From Knoellia sp031844405 (GTDB lineage: Bacteria; Actinomycetota; Actinomycetes; Actinomycetales; Dermatophilaceae), in assembly GCA_031844405.1 (NCBI GenBank), contig JAUZVC010000002.1, forward strand, positions 310,001 through 374,000: a stretch of DNA of 64,000 bases. Reading direction: 5' to 3'. The notes under the pieces were generated by a model. The model saw nothing but the letters and a program-made list of their open reading frames with translations. It searched no databases and was not told where the DNA came from. The position numbers were made by a program, and so were the translations under genes. Shown here in pieces: positions 55,570 through 62,697 of this stretch (position 1 is its first letter; each line of letters opens with the position of its first letter).

Positions 55570-56094
55570 ATGCCGGCGGTCGCGGTCGAGCGAAGTCGCG
55601 GCAAGGGCGTGCTCGCCCTCCTCGGCTGCGCGGGGTTCGTCCTCGTCTGCCTCCTGCTCGCCTCGACCGGCGACCCCCTCGCGCTTGCGATCGCCGCTCT
55701 CGGCATCGTCACCTTCGGGACGTTCGGCCTGCTCTGGGCCCGGCAGCTCCTCCGCGCCGGGCCCGGGCTCGTCGTCGACGAGGAGGGGTTCGACGACAGC
55801 AGCTCGGCGACGGCGGTCGGACGGGTGCCGTGGGCCGACGTCACGAACGTGACGACGTGGGGCCTGCCCGGCAGCACCAACGTCGTGGTCCACGTCCGCA
55901 ACCCGGATGACCACATCGCCCGCCTCGGATGGTTCAGCCGACGTGCGGCACGCGCCAACGTGAGGCTCCTGGGAACCCCTGTCGTCCTCGCCGCAGGCGG
56001 GCTCCGGATCGACACCGACGGGCTGCTGTCCCTGCTCCGTGATGGCTTCGGGCGTCACTCGGGCTCGTTGGGCGTCGTCCCGCCGACGAGGTAG
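55570..56094 (+). CDS. Membrane protein with PH-like C-terminal domain
   Basis: A 174-residue protein with two hydrophobic helices (about 12-30 and 36-56) followed by a soluble beta-rich region: VVDEEGFDDSSSATAVGRVPW and ADVTNVTTWG, then a C-terminal helix. This resembles STM3941/PH-like membrane proteins of unknown function. It begins 2 nt after nuoC2 and ends inside the opposite-strand multicopper oxidase gene, overlapping its end by 40 nt. The ATG at 55570 is preferred. Confidence 0.68.
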   Translation: MPAVAVERSRGKGVLALLGCAGFVLVCLLLASTGDPLALAIAALGIVTFGTFGLLWARQLLRAGPGLVVDEEGFDDSSSATAVGRVPWADVTNVTTWGLPGSTNVVVHVRNPDDHIARLGWFSRRAARANVRLLGTPVVLAAGGLRIDTDGLLSLLRDGFGRHSGSLGVVPPTR

Positions 56095-57605
56095 GGCGTC
56101 GTCACGCCCTCGTAGGCGAGGTGGGCGACGAGACCCTCGCGGGCGTGGGGGAGGTTGTGGCAGTGGTCCATCCAGATGCCCGGGTTGTCGGCGACGAACG
56201 CCACCTCGAAGCGGGCGCCCACCGGCACCTCGAGTGAGTCGGTCCACCACGGGCTGCCCGTGGCCGCCTTGCCGTCGCGCGACAGGACGAGGACGTGGTG
56301 GCCGTGCAGGTGCATCGGGTGGGTCTCGTTGCTGCGGTTGAGGATCTCCATCCGCACGACGTCACCCTCGGCGACGGTGAACATCGGGATGTTGGGCCAG
56401 AGCTTGCCGTTGATCGACCAGTGCACGCCCGGACGGCCCTTGACGAAGCCGGGCTTGCGCCCGATCGAGTAGGCGAAGGTGCGGTCGGGCTCGTCGGGGT
56501 CGAAGGACGGTGCGGCGGCGGAGCCGTAGGTGAGCAGGTCGACGTCGCGCTTGGGGCGGCTCGTCGTCGGTGCCGTCGAGCCGGCCGGTCCGACGACCAT
56601 CGACACGCCGCTCATCTGCACCCGGGCCGCACCCGACGCCGGGACCTCGACGACGAGGTCGGCACGCCCGCCCGCCGGCACGACGACGGCCCTGTCGCTC
56701 ACCGGAGTCGGGGCGTTGACGTCGGTGCCGTCGACCGCCGCGAGCACGTATGCCGTCCCGCTCACCCAGACGGGCGCGACGCCCGCGTCGGTGTTGACGA
56801 CCCGGACCCGGACGCGGTCGCCGGGTCGGGCCTCGACCCGCTGCTCGCCGACTCGCCCGTTGATCGTGCGCCGGCCGGAGTAGGTGTGCGACAGCGCCAC
56901 GACGTCCGAGGTGCCGGCGTCGGTCGCGGAAGCGGCGGCGCCGGCCGGTGCGGCCTTCGGTGCGGCCTTCGGTGCGACGACGACGGCCCCGAGCAGCCCC
57001 TTGCGCACCTGCTCGTGCGAGACCTGGTGCGAGTGGTACCAGTAGGTGCCGGCCTGCCGCGCGACGAAGCGGTAGGTGTGCGACTCGCCCGCGTGCACCG
57101 CGTCCTGGGTGACGCCGGCGACGCCGTCCTCGGCGTTGGGCACGTCGAGCCCGTGCCAGTGCAGCGTCGTGCCGCCGGGGACGGACTCGTTGACGAGCGT
57201 CACCTCGACGACGTCGCCCTGCGTCGCGCGGATGACCGGGCCGGGGGAGGAGCCGTTGAGGGTGATGCCGGGCACGGTGAGCCCCGAGCCGATCGTCACC
57301 TTCCCGGCCGCGGCGACGAGGTGGACGCTGACGTCCGCCGGGCCGGTCGCTCGCTCGGTGAGGTCCTTGACGGAGATCGGCGCGGCGGCGCTGCCGGGCA
57401 GTGTGTGGCCCGTCCCGTGGCCGCCCGCCGCGGCCGCGATCCCCGGCTCGTGGAAGCCCATGTCCATGACCGAGTAGGTGTCGGGCATGCGGCTGCCCTT
57501 CCACATCCAGCCGAGCGGAAGGACGATGGCGAGGGTCGCGACGAGGGCGGCCAACAGGGCAAGTCGCCCCCTGCCGCGACCTTCGGTGGTCTCAGGCGAT
57601 GACAC
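56055..57605 (-). CDS. Membrane-anchored multicopper oxidase
   Basis: A 516-residue protein: an N-terminal helix (about 14-34) that can act as a signal anchor, then cupredoxin domains. All copper sites are present: LHWHGLDVP (about 148-156), YWYHSHQVSHEQV (188-200), HPMHLHGHHV and HCHNLPHAREGL. The residue 10 after the type-1 Cys is Leu, which does not bind the copper and usually means a high redox potential. It is close to bacterial laccases and copper resistance oxidases. It overlaps the preceding 4-helix gene by 14 nt and the convergent membrane gene by 40 nt. Confidence 0.88.
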   Translation of the reverse strand: MSSPETTEGRGRGRLALLAALVATLAIVLPLGWMWKGSRMPDTYSVMDMGFHEPGIAAAAGGHGTGHTLPGSAAAPISVKDLTERATGPADVSVHLVAAAGKVTIGSGLTVPGITLNGSSPGPVIRATQGDVVEVTLVNESVPGGTTLHWHGLDVPNAEDGVAGVTQDAVHAGESHTYRFVARQAGTYWYHSHQVSHEQVRKGLLGAVVVAPKAAPKAAPAGAAASATDAGTSDVVALSHTYSGRRTINGRVGEQRVEARPGDRVRVRVVNTDAGVAPVWVSGTAYVLAAVDGTDVNAPTPVSDRAVVVPAGGRADLVVEVPASGAARVQMSGVSMVVGPAGSTAPTTSRPKRDVDLLTYGSAAAPSFDPDEPDRTFAYSIGRKPGFVKGRPGVHWSINGKLWPNIPMFTVAEGDVVRMEILNRSNETHPMHLHGHHVLVLSRDGKAATGSPWWTDSLEVPVGARFEVAFVADNPGIWMDHCHNLPHAREGLVAHLAYEGVTTPYLVGGTTPNEPE

Positions 57606-58077
57606 GTTCCCTCGGGACGTCGGACGTCGCCGCGGTGTCGGAGACGACCCGGCGCGAGCGGTAGAAGGTCCACACGGCCGACGAGAAGAGCAGCAGTGCG
57701 TTGATGCCGTGCAGCGCCCCGATGATCGGGAAGCTGTGGCCGAGCAGGCCGAGGGTCACCTGGAGCACGACGAGGCCGAGGACGACGCCTGCCCACTTCG
57801 ACCCTCCGGGGACCTTGGCGAAGAACGAGGAGATGAGGAGGAGCAGGGCGATTCCCGGGATGACCATCATCCCGTTCATGCCGTGCAGGACGAACGCGAC
57901 GAACTCCGAGAACGGGGCGTCGCCACTCTCGAACGCCGCCTCCATCGCCGCCTTGTCGACGACGCCGCCGTCCTCGATGTACTTCCCCATCCCGGCGTCC
58001 CCGTAGACGATGAACGACGCCTGGAGCATGACCTCGACGGCGACCAGGGCCGCCAGCACACGGTAGACAGTCCGCAT
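57592..58077 (-). CDS. Four-helix membrane protein upstream of the multicopper oxidase
   Basis: A 161-residue protein with four helices. The second half of loop 1 has acidic residues (YGDAGMGKYIEDGGVVDKAA) and a His-containing helix HGMNGMMVIPGIALLLLISSF, followed by GHSFPIIGALHGINALLLF. His residues in helices 2 and 4 could bind a metal or heme, as in small cytochrome-like proteins, but no family is certain (resembles DUF6220). It is translationally linked to the multicopper oxidase, so it may supply electrons or copper to it. Divergent from nuoH2. Confidence 0.65.
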   Translation of the reverse strand: MRTVYRVLAALVAVEVMLQASFIVYGDAGMGKYIEDGGVVDKAAMEAAFESGDAPFSEFVAFVLHGMNGMMVIPGIALLLLISSFFAKVPGGSKWAGVVLGLVVLQVTLGLLGHSFPIIGALHGINALLLFSSAVWTFYRSRRVVSDTAATSDVPRERVIA

Positions 58078-58275
58078 GGTTGTGCCTCTCTGACAAGGCC
58101 CGGCCGGATCTGCGCAGCCGACCGCGCCACGGAACCGCAGGAGCGGTACCCCTGCGATGAGGGAGGAGGTCCCGGCTCGACCTCAGATACATGGTCCCGC
58201 CGCCGGTTCCGGCTGTCTGCCGATCGGCGAAATGCCGCGGACCGGCGGCACCCACCACGGGGAGCCGGTCCCAAC

Positions 58276-58281
58276 TAGGCT
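58276..58281 (+). promoter_or_regulatory. TAGGCT -10 element, leaderless start of nuoH2
   Basis: TAGGCT ends 7 nt before the ATG at 58289. The 211-bp divergent gap (58078-58288) before it also serves the four-helix gene; no further signal was recognised in it. Confidence 0.6.
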
Positions 58282-58288
58282 GCCCACG

Positions 58289-59245
58289 ATGAGCGCGCTC
58301 GAGGTCGTGGTGAGGTCGGTGGCCGTGCTGGCCGCCTTCCTCGTGCTCCCGCTCCTCGTCGGCCAGGCCGAGCACAAGCTCATGGCGCACATGCAGGGCC
58401 GTCTCGGCCCGATGTATGCCGGTGGGTTCCACGGGTGGGCCCAGCTCGTCGCCGACGGGGTCAAGTTCGCCCAGAAGGAGGACATCACCCCCCGTGCTGC
58501 CGACCGCACGGTCTTCCGGGTCGCGCCCTTCGTCGCGCTCGTGCCCTACCTCCTCGCGATGGCGGCCCTGCCGCTGCAGTCGGGGGTGGCCGGCGTCGAG
58601 GTCCCGGCCAGCGCCGTCCTCATCCTCGCCGCAACGAGCGTCGGCGCCCTCGGGACCCTCATGGCCGGCTGGGCCAGCGCCAACAAGTACGCCCTCCTCG
58701 GTGCGCTGCGCTCCGCGGCCCAGCTCGTGTCCTACGAGCTGCCGCTCGTCCTCGCCGTCGCGTCCGCGTGCCTCGCCGCCGGGACGCTCAGCCTGACCGG
58801 CATCGTCGAGGCGTGGAGCCCGTGGTGGCTGCTGTGGCAGCTCCCGGGCGCCTTGGTCTTCCTCGTCGCCGCGCTCGCCGAGCTCCAGCGCCCGCCCTTC
58901 GACATGCCGATCGCCGACGCCGAGCTCGTCATGGGCCCGTGGACCGAGTACACCGGGCTGCGGTTCGCCTTCTTCCTCCTCGCGGAGTACGCCGGGATCG
59001 TCGTCTTCTCCCTCCTCTTCGCGGTCCTCTGGCTCGGTGGGTGGCGCGGACCGTTCGACGACCAGCTCGGCTGGCTCTGGACGCTGCTCAAGGGCTTCGT
59101 CGTCGCGGTCCTCGTCATCTGGTTCCGTGTCGCGTGGCCCCGGATGCGCGAGGACCAGCTGCAGCGGCTGGCCTGGCTCGTCCTCCTGCCCATGGCGCTG
59201 GTCCAGCTGGCGCTCACCGGAATCGGAGTGGTGGTGACGTCGTGA
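58289..59245 (+). CDS. nuoH: NuoH, second copy
   Basis: A 318-residue membrane subunit, without the long C-terminal extension of the first copy. Signatures: AEHKLMAHMQGRLGPMYAGG (in place of RQRPGPN), GVKFAQKED, RSAAQLVSYELPLVLAV and ELQRPPFDMPIADAELVMGP, with the quinone-channel acidic residues. Eight helices predicted. First gene of the nuoH2-I2-J2-K2-L2-M2 unit, overlapping nuoI2 by 4 nt. Confidence 0.92.
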   Translation: MSALEVVVRSVAVLAAFLVLPLLVGQAEHKLMAHMQGRLGPMYAGGFHGWAQLVADGVKFAQKEDITPRAADRTVFRVAPFVALVPYLLAMAALPLQSGVAGVEVPASAVLILAATSVGALGTLMAGWASANKYALLGALRSAAQLVSYELPLVLAVASACLAAGTLSLTGIVEAWSPWWLLWQLPGALVFLVAALAELQRPPFDMPIADAELVMGPWTEYTGLRFAFFLLAEYAGIVVFSLLFAVLWLGGWRGPFDDQLGWLWTLLKGFVVAVLVIWFRVAWPRMREDQLQRLAWLVLLPMALVQLALTGIGVVVTS

Positions 59246-59856
59246 GCGACGAGTCCAAGCGGAGCGGAGCATCGAGCAAGGGCCTGCTGCCCGGCATACT
59301 CAAAGGTCTGGCCACGACCGCCAAGACGGCGGCACGGAAGACGCACACGCACGAGTACCCCGACGTCGCGCCGGACCTGCCGCCGCGCAGCCGCGGCGTC
59401 ATCGCCCTCCTCGAGGAGAACTGCACGAGCTGCATGCTCTGTGCGCGCGAGTGCCCCGACTGGTGCATCTACATCGACTCGCACAAGGAGACGATCCCCG
59501 CGACGACCGAGGGCGGGCGCGACCGCCAGCGCAACGTCCTCGACAACTTCTCGATCGACTTCTCGCTCTGCATGTACTGCGGCATCTGCATCGAGGTGTG
59601 CCCCTTCGACGCGCTCTTCTGGAGCCCGCAGTTCGAGTACGCCGAGACCGACATCCGCGACCTGCTGCACGACAAGGAGCGGCTCGGTGGCTGGATGGAA
59701 ACGGTGCCACCGCCGCCGGCGCCCGACGAGCGCGCCGCCGAGCCGGCCGAGGTCGCCGCCGCCAACAAGCCCGCCCGGGTGCAGCGCCCGCCGCGGGGCG
59801 GGTCCGGTGGGGGTGGCGCGGGTGGCGCGGGTGGCGCGGGTGGCGCGGGCGCATGA
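59242..59856 (+). CDS. nuoI: NuoI, second copy
   Basis: A 204-residue ferredoxin-like subunit with two 4Fe-4S sites, CTSCMLCARECP and CMYCGICIEVCP. The first 50 residues are a basic Lys-rich extension and the last about 35 residues are Gly/Pro/Ala-rich, ending in Gly-Gly-Ala repeats coded by a 9-bp tandem repeat. In a complex without the NADH module, this subunit would be the entry point for electrons from a ferredoxin. Overlaps nuoH2 and nuoJ2 by 4 nt. Confidence 0.92.
   Translation: MSDESKRSGASSKGLLPGILKGLATTAKTAARKTHTHEYPDVAPDLPPRSRGVIALLEENCTSCMLCARECPDWCIYIDSHKETIPATTEGGRDRQRNVLDNFSIDFSLCMYCGICIEVCPFDALFWSPQFEYAETDIRDLLHDKERLGGWMETVPPPPAPDERAAEPAEVAAANKPARVQRPPRGGSGGGGAGGAGGAGGAGA
59812..59847. 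repeat. Four perfect 9-bp tandem repeats
   Basis: GGTGGCGCG repeated four times codes for Gly-Gly-Ala units at the C terminus of nuoI2. It ends 5 bp before the nuoJ2 start, so copy changes would alter the tail of one gene and leave the next gene in phase. Confidence 0.9.
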
Positions 59857-60440
59857 CGTCACTCGACCTCGCGTTCGCCGCGTGCGGAGCCCTGGCCGTC
59901 GTCGCCGGCCTGCTCGCGGTGACGACCCGGCAGGTGGTGCACGCCGCGCTCTGGCTCGTCGTCGCCCTCCTCGGCGTCGCGGGGTGCCTGCTCGTCCTCG
60001 GGCACGAGCTCGTGGCCCTCGTGCTCGTGCTCGTCTACGTCGGCGCGATCGTCGTGCTCGTCCTCTTCGCGCTCATGCTCACCCGGGCGCCGATCGGCCC
60101 GGACCGCGCGCACGAGGTGCCGTGGTGGCGCCGGGTTCTCGCAGGGCTGGCCGGCGCCGCAACGTCGGCCCTGCTGCTCACCGCCCTCCTGCCGCTCGCC
60201 GGTGACGCGGTCGAGCGGCGCGAGGTCACCAACGCCGCGGTCGCGACCGAGCTCTTCGGGACGTGGGTGTGGCCGTTCGAGGCGCTGTCGGTGCTGCTGC
60301 TCGCCGCCCTCGTCGCCGCCCTCGCGGTCTCGCGCAGCGATGGGCGCCCTGACGACCGACTGACTGCGGGTTCGCACAGTCCCTCGTCCCTCGGAACTCT
60401 GCGAACCCGCAGTCAGTCGGAGGATGAGGGCGTCCGATGA
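59853..60440 (+). CDS. nuoJ: NuoJ, second copy, with repeat-coded C terminus
   Basis: A 195-residue membrane subunit. The conserved core helix ALVLVLVYVGAIVVLVLFALM is seen at about residue 55 (written here in shortened form VLVYVGAIVVLVLFALM). Five helices. The C-terminal end from about residue 168 (RLTAGSHSPSS and RTRSQSEDEG) is encoded by the palindromic element at 60356-60420, so the original stop has probably been replaced. Overlaps nuoI2 and nuoK2 by 4 nt. Confidence 0.88.
   Translation: MTSLDLAFAACGALAVVAGLLAVTTRQVVHAALWLVVALLGVAGCLLVLGHELVALVLVLVYVGAIVVLVLFALMLTRAPIGPDRAHEVPWWRRVLAGLAGAATSALLLTALLPLAGDAVERREVTNAAVATELFGTWVWPFEALSVLLLAALVAALAVSRSDGRPDDRLTAGSHSPSSLGTLRTRSQSEDEGVR
60356..60420. 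repeat. Palindromic element, family 1 copy 2, inside nuoJ2
   Basis: CCGACTGACTGCGGGTTCGC starts the left arm (60356-60380). The right arm (60396-60420) is complementary at 24 of 25 positions, leaving a 15-nt loop. It lies in frame within the last 30 codons of nuoJ2 and 17 bp before the nuoK2 start. Its outer bases CCGACTGA-TGC resemble copy 1 and copy 3. Confidence 0.9.
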
Positions 60441-60850
60441 TTCACCTCGCCGGTCCCTACGTCGTCGCCGCCCTGCTCGTCGGCCTCGGCGTCATGGGGG
60501 TGCTCGTGCGCCGCAACGCGGTCCTGCTCCTCATCGGCGTCGAGCTCGTCCTCTCGGGGTCGCTCGTCCTCCTCGTCGCGTCGGGTGCCACGTCGGCGTC
60601 GCGGTGGGAGGCCTCGAGCGTCCTGCCCCTCTTCGTCATCACGATCGCCGCGGCCGAGGTCGTCGTCGCCCTCGCCGTCATCCTCACTGCCTTCCGGCTG
60701 CGGGGTTCGATCGACCTCGACGAGCCCCTGTCCGGGCGCACCCCTTCGCGACTTCTTGCCAGTTCCAGCGGCCCCACGGCCGCTGGAACTGGCAATCAGT
60801 CGAATCGGGCCGCTGGAACTGGCAATCAGTCGGGGGGTGAGGGGGCGTGA
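60437..60850 (+). CDS. nuoK: NuoK, second copy, extended by a palindromic repeat
   Basis: A 137-residue protein; normal NuoK has about 100. The first about 100 residues are a regular NuoK with three helices and the conserved acidic residues (RNAVLLLIGVELVLSGSLVL and AAAEVVVALAVILTAF). The last 35 residues are not NuoK: they contain AAGTGNQS twice and are encoded by the palindromic element at 60749-60832. The stop overlaps nuoL2. Confidence 0.9.
   Translation: MIHLAGPYVVAALLVGLGVMGVLVRRNAVLLLIGVELVLSGSLVLLVASGATSASRWEASSVLPLFVITIAAAEVVVALAVILTAFRLRGSIDLDEPLSGRTPSRLLASSSGPTAAGTGNQSNRAAGTGNQSGGEGA
60749..60832. repeat. Palindromic element, family 1 copy 3, inside nuoK2, with duplicated arm
   Basis: The left arm (60749-60773, CGACTTCTTGCCAGTTCCAG first 20 nt) pairs with 60778-60802 at 23 of 25 positions around a 4-nt loop. 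The right arm is then repeated without mismatch at 60808-60832. The core TTGCCAGTT is shared with the element at 54916. It encodes 28 in-frame residues of nuoK2. Confidence 0.9.
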
Positions 60851-62697
60851 GTGCGCTGCGAGTCGCACACCTGCTCGTCGGCATCCCCGTGCTCGCAGCC
60901 GTCGTGACGCTCGCACTGCGGCGCACGCCGGCGCTCGCGGCCCTCGTCGCGACAGGCGCGTCACTCGTGTCCGTCGTCGTCGCCGTGGTCGGGATGGCGG
61001 TGGCACCGGCGCGGGGCGAGAACCTGATCCTGCTCCGCCAACCGCTGCGCGTCGGGTCGATCGAGATGCCCTTCGAGCTCTGGTCCGGGCCGGCCACCGC
61101 TGCCGTCGCCGCCGTCGTCGCGCTCGTCGCCGCGGCCGTCCTCGTCTTCACCCGCTGGTACCTCGCCGACGACGACCGCCTCGCCGAGTTCACCGCCACC
61201 GTCTCGCTCTTCACCGCGGCGATGATGCTCGTCGTCCACTCCCGCGACCTCGTCCTCACCCTCATCGGGTGGGAGGTCATGGGCTGGTGCTCCTACCTCC
61301 TCATCGGCCACTGGTCGCGCAAGGAGTCCGCACGCCGCGCGGCATACAAGGCCTTCCTCGTCACCCGCGTCGCCGACATCGGCTTCGTCCTCGGGGTCGT
61401 AGGTCTCAGTGCCGGCGCCGGTTCGACGGGCCTCGACAGGGTCGTCGCGCACTGGAGCGAAGACGGCGTCGAGCCGTGGCTGCGCTCGCTCCTGCTCTCC
61501 CTGCTCGTCGTCGGGGTCCTCGGCAAGTCGGCGCAGTTCCCCTTCCAGGACTGGCTGCCCGACGCGATGGAGGGCCCGACGCCTGCGTCCGCGCTCATCC
61601 ATGCCGCGACGATGGTCGCGGCCGGCACGGTCGTCCTCGCCCAGCTCTTCGAGGTCCTCGTCCTCGCCGACGGCGCGCGCTGGCTGCTCGGTCTCTCGAC
61701 GGCCGTGACGATGGTCGGCGCCGCGGTCCTCGCGCTCGGCCAGTCCGACCTCAAACGCCTGCTCGCGTGGTCGACGGTCAGCCAGGTGGCGATCATGCTC
61801 TCGGCGCTCGCGACGGCGACCGCGGAGACCGGGGCGGACCCCGCGCTCTTCCACCTCTGGTCGCACGCGATCTTCAAGTCGCTGCTCTTCCTCACCATCG
61901 GGTGGCTCTCGGTCGTCGCCGGGTCGACCCTCGCCCGTGCCCTCCGCGGCAGCGCGGCCGTCCATCAGCTCGCCCGCGTCGCCTGGCTCTTCGGCCTGCT
62001 CGCCCTCGCCGGCGCCCCCTTCGTCGTCGGCGGGCTCTCCAAGGAGCACGTCATCGCGACCGCCTACGAGGGCGCCATCGGCGCCGGCGGCCCCGGCGTC
62101 GTCGTCCTCGCCGCGCTCCTCGTCACCGTCGTCCTCACCGCGGCCTACGCCACCCGCGCCCACCTCGTCGTCACCGCGCCGGTCCCGGTGCCCGAGGCCG
62201 TGCAGGACGACCCCCGTATGCCGTTCGCCCCCGTCCTCGCGGCCCTCGCCCTCCTCACCGTGCTCTCGGTCGTCGGCGGGCTCATCCTGCTCACGGGTCT
62301 CTTCGACATCCACGGCACCTCGCTCTGGTGGATGGTCCTCACCGCGCTCCTCATCCTCATCGGCGGCGGCATCACCTGGCTGGCCCGGGGGCAGGAGGAC
62401 CCGCGCGACTCCTTCGTCCGCACCCCGCGCCAGCGCGCGCTCGCCGACGGCGGGCTCGGGTTCGACACGGCATACAGGCGGGGTGTCGCCGAGCCGGTGC
62501 TGGGACTGGCCCGGGTCGTCGCCTTCCTCGACCGTGAGGTCGTCGACGGCTACGTCCGGGGCGCGGCGGCCTCGGCCGGCATCGCCGGCTGGCTCACCGA
62601 GAGAGGGCACCGGCGCGAGGCGGCCTCGGGCGGGGTCGCGCTCGTCGCGCTCGGGCTGCTCGTCGCGGCCGGGACGGCGGTGCTCGCGTGGCGCTGA
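60847..62697 (+). CDS. nuoL: NuoL, second copy
   Basis: A 616-residue antiporter-like subunit. Signatures: IGWEVMGWCSYLLIGHW, GKSAQFPFQDWLPDAMEGPT and KRLLAWSTVSQVAIMLSAL. About 16 helices with a shorter end than the first copy. Its start overlaps nuoK2 (GTGA) and its stop overlaps nuoM2 by 10 nt. Divergent from nuoL at 28271 over its full length, so not a recent duplicate. Confidence 0.93.
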   Translation: MSALRVAHLLVGIPVLAAVVTLALRRTPALAALVATGASLVSVVVAVVGMAVAPARGENLILLRQPLRVGSIEMPFELWSGPATAAVAAVVALVAAAVLVFTRWYLADDDRLAEFTATVSLFTAAMMLVVHSRDLVLTLIGWEVMGWCSYLLIGHWSRKESARRAAYKAFLVTRVADIGFVLGVVGLSAGAGSTGLDRVVAHWSEDGVEPWLRSLLLSLLVVGVLGKSAQFPFQDWLPDAMEGPTPASALIHAATMVAAGTVVLAQLFEVLVLADGARWLLGLSTAVTMVGAAVLALGQSDLKRLLAWSTVSQVAIMLSALATATAETGADPALFHLWSHAIFKSLLFLTIGWLSVVAGSTLARALRGSAAVHQLARVAWLFGLLALAGAPFVVGGLSKEHVIATAYEGAIGAGGPGVVVLAALLVTVVLTAAYATRAHLVVTAPVPVPEAVQDDPRMPFAPVLAALALLTVLSVVGGLILLTGLFDIHGTSLWWMVLTALLILIGGGITWLARGQEDPRDSFVRTPRQRALADGGLGFDTAYRRGVAEPVLGLARVVAFLDREVVDGYVRGAAASAGIAGWLTERGHRREAASGGVALVALGLLVAAGTAVLAWR

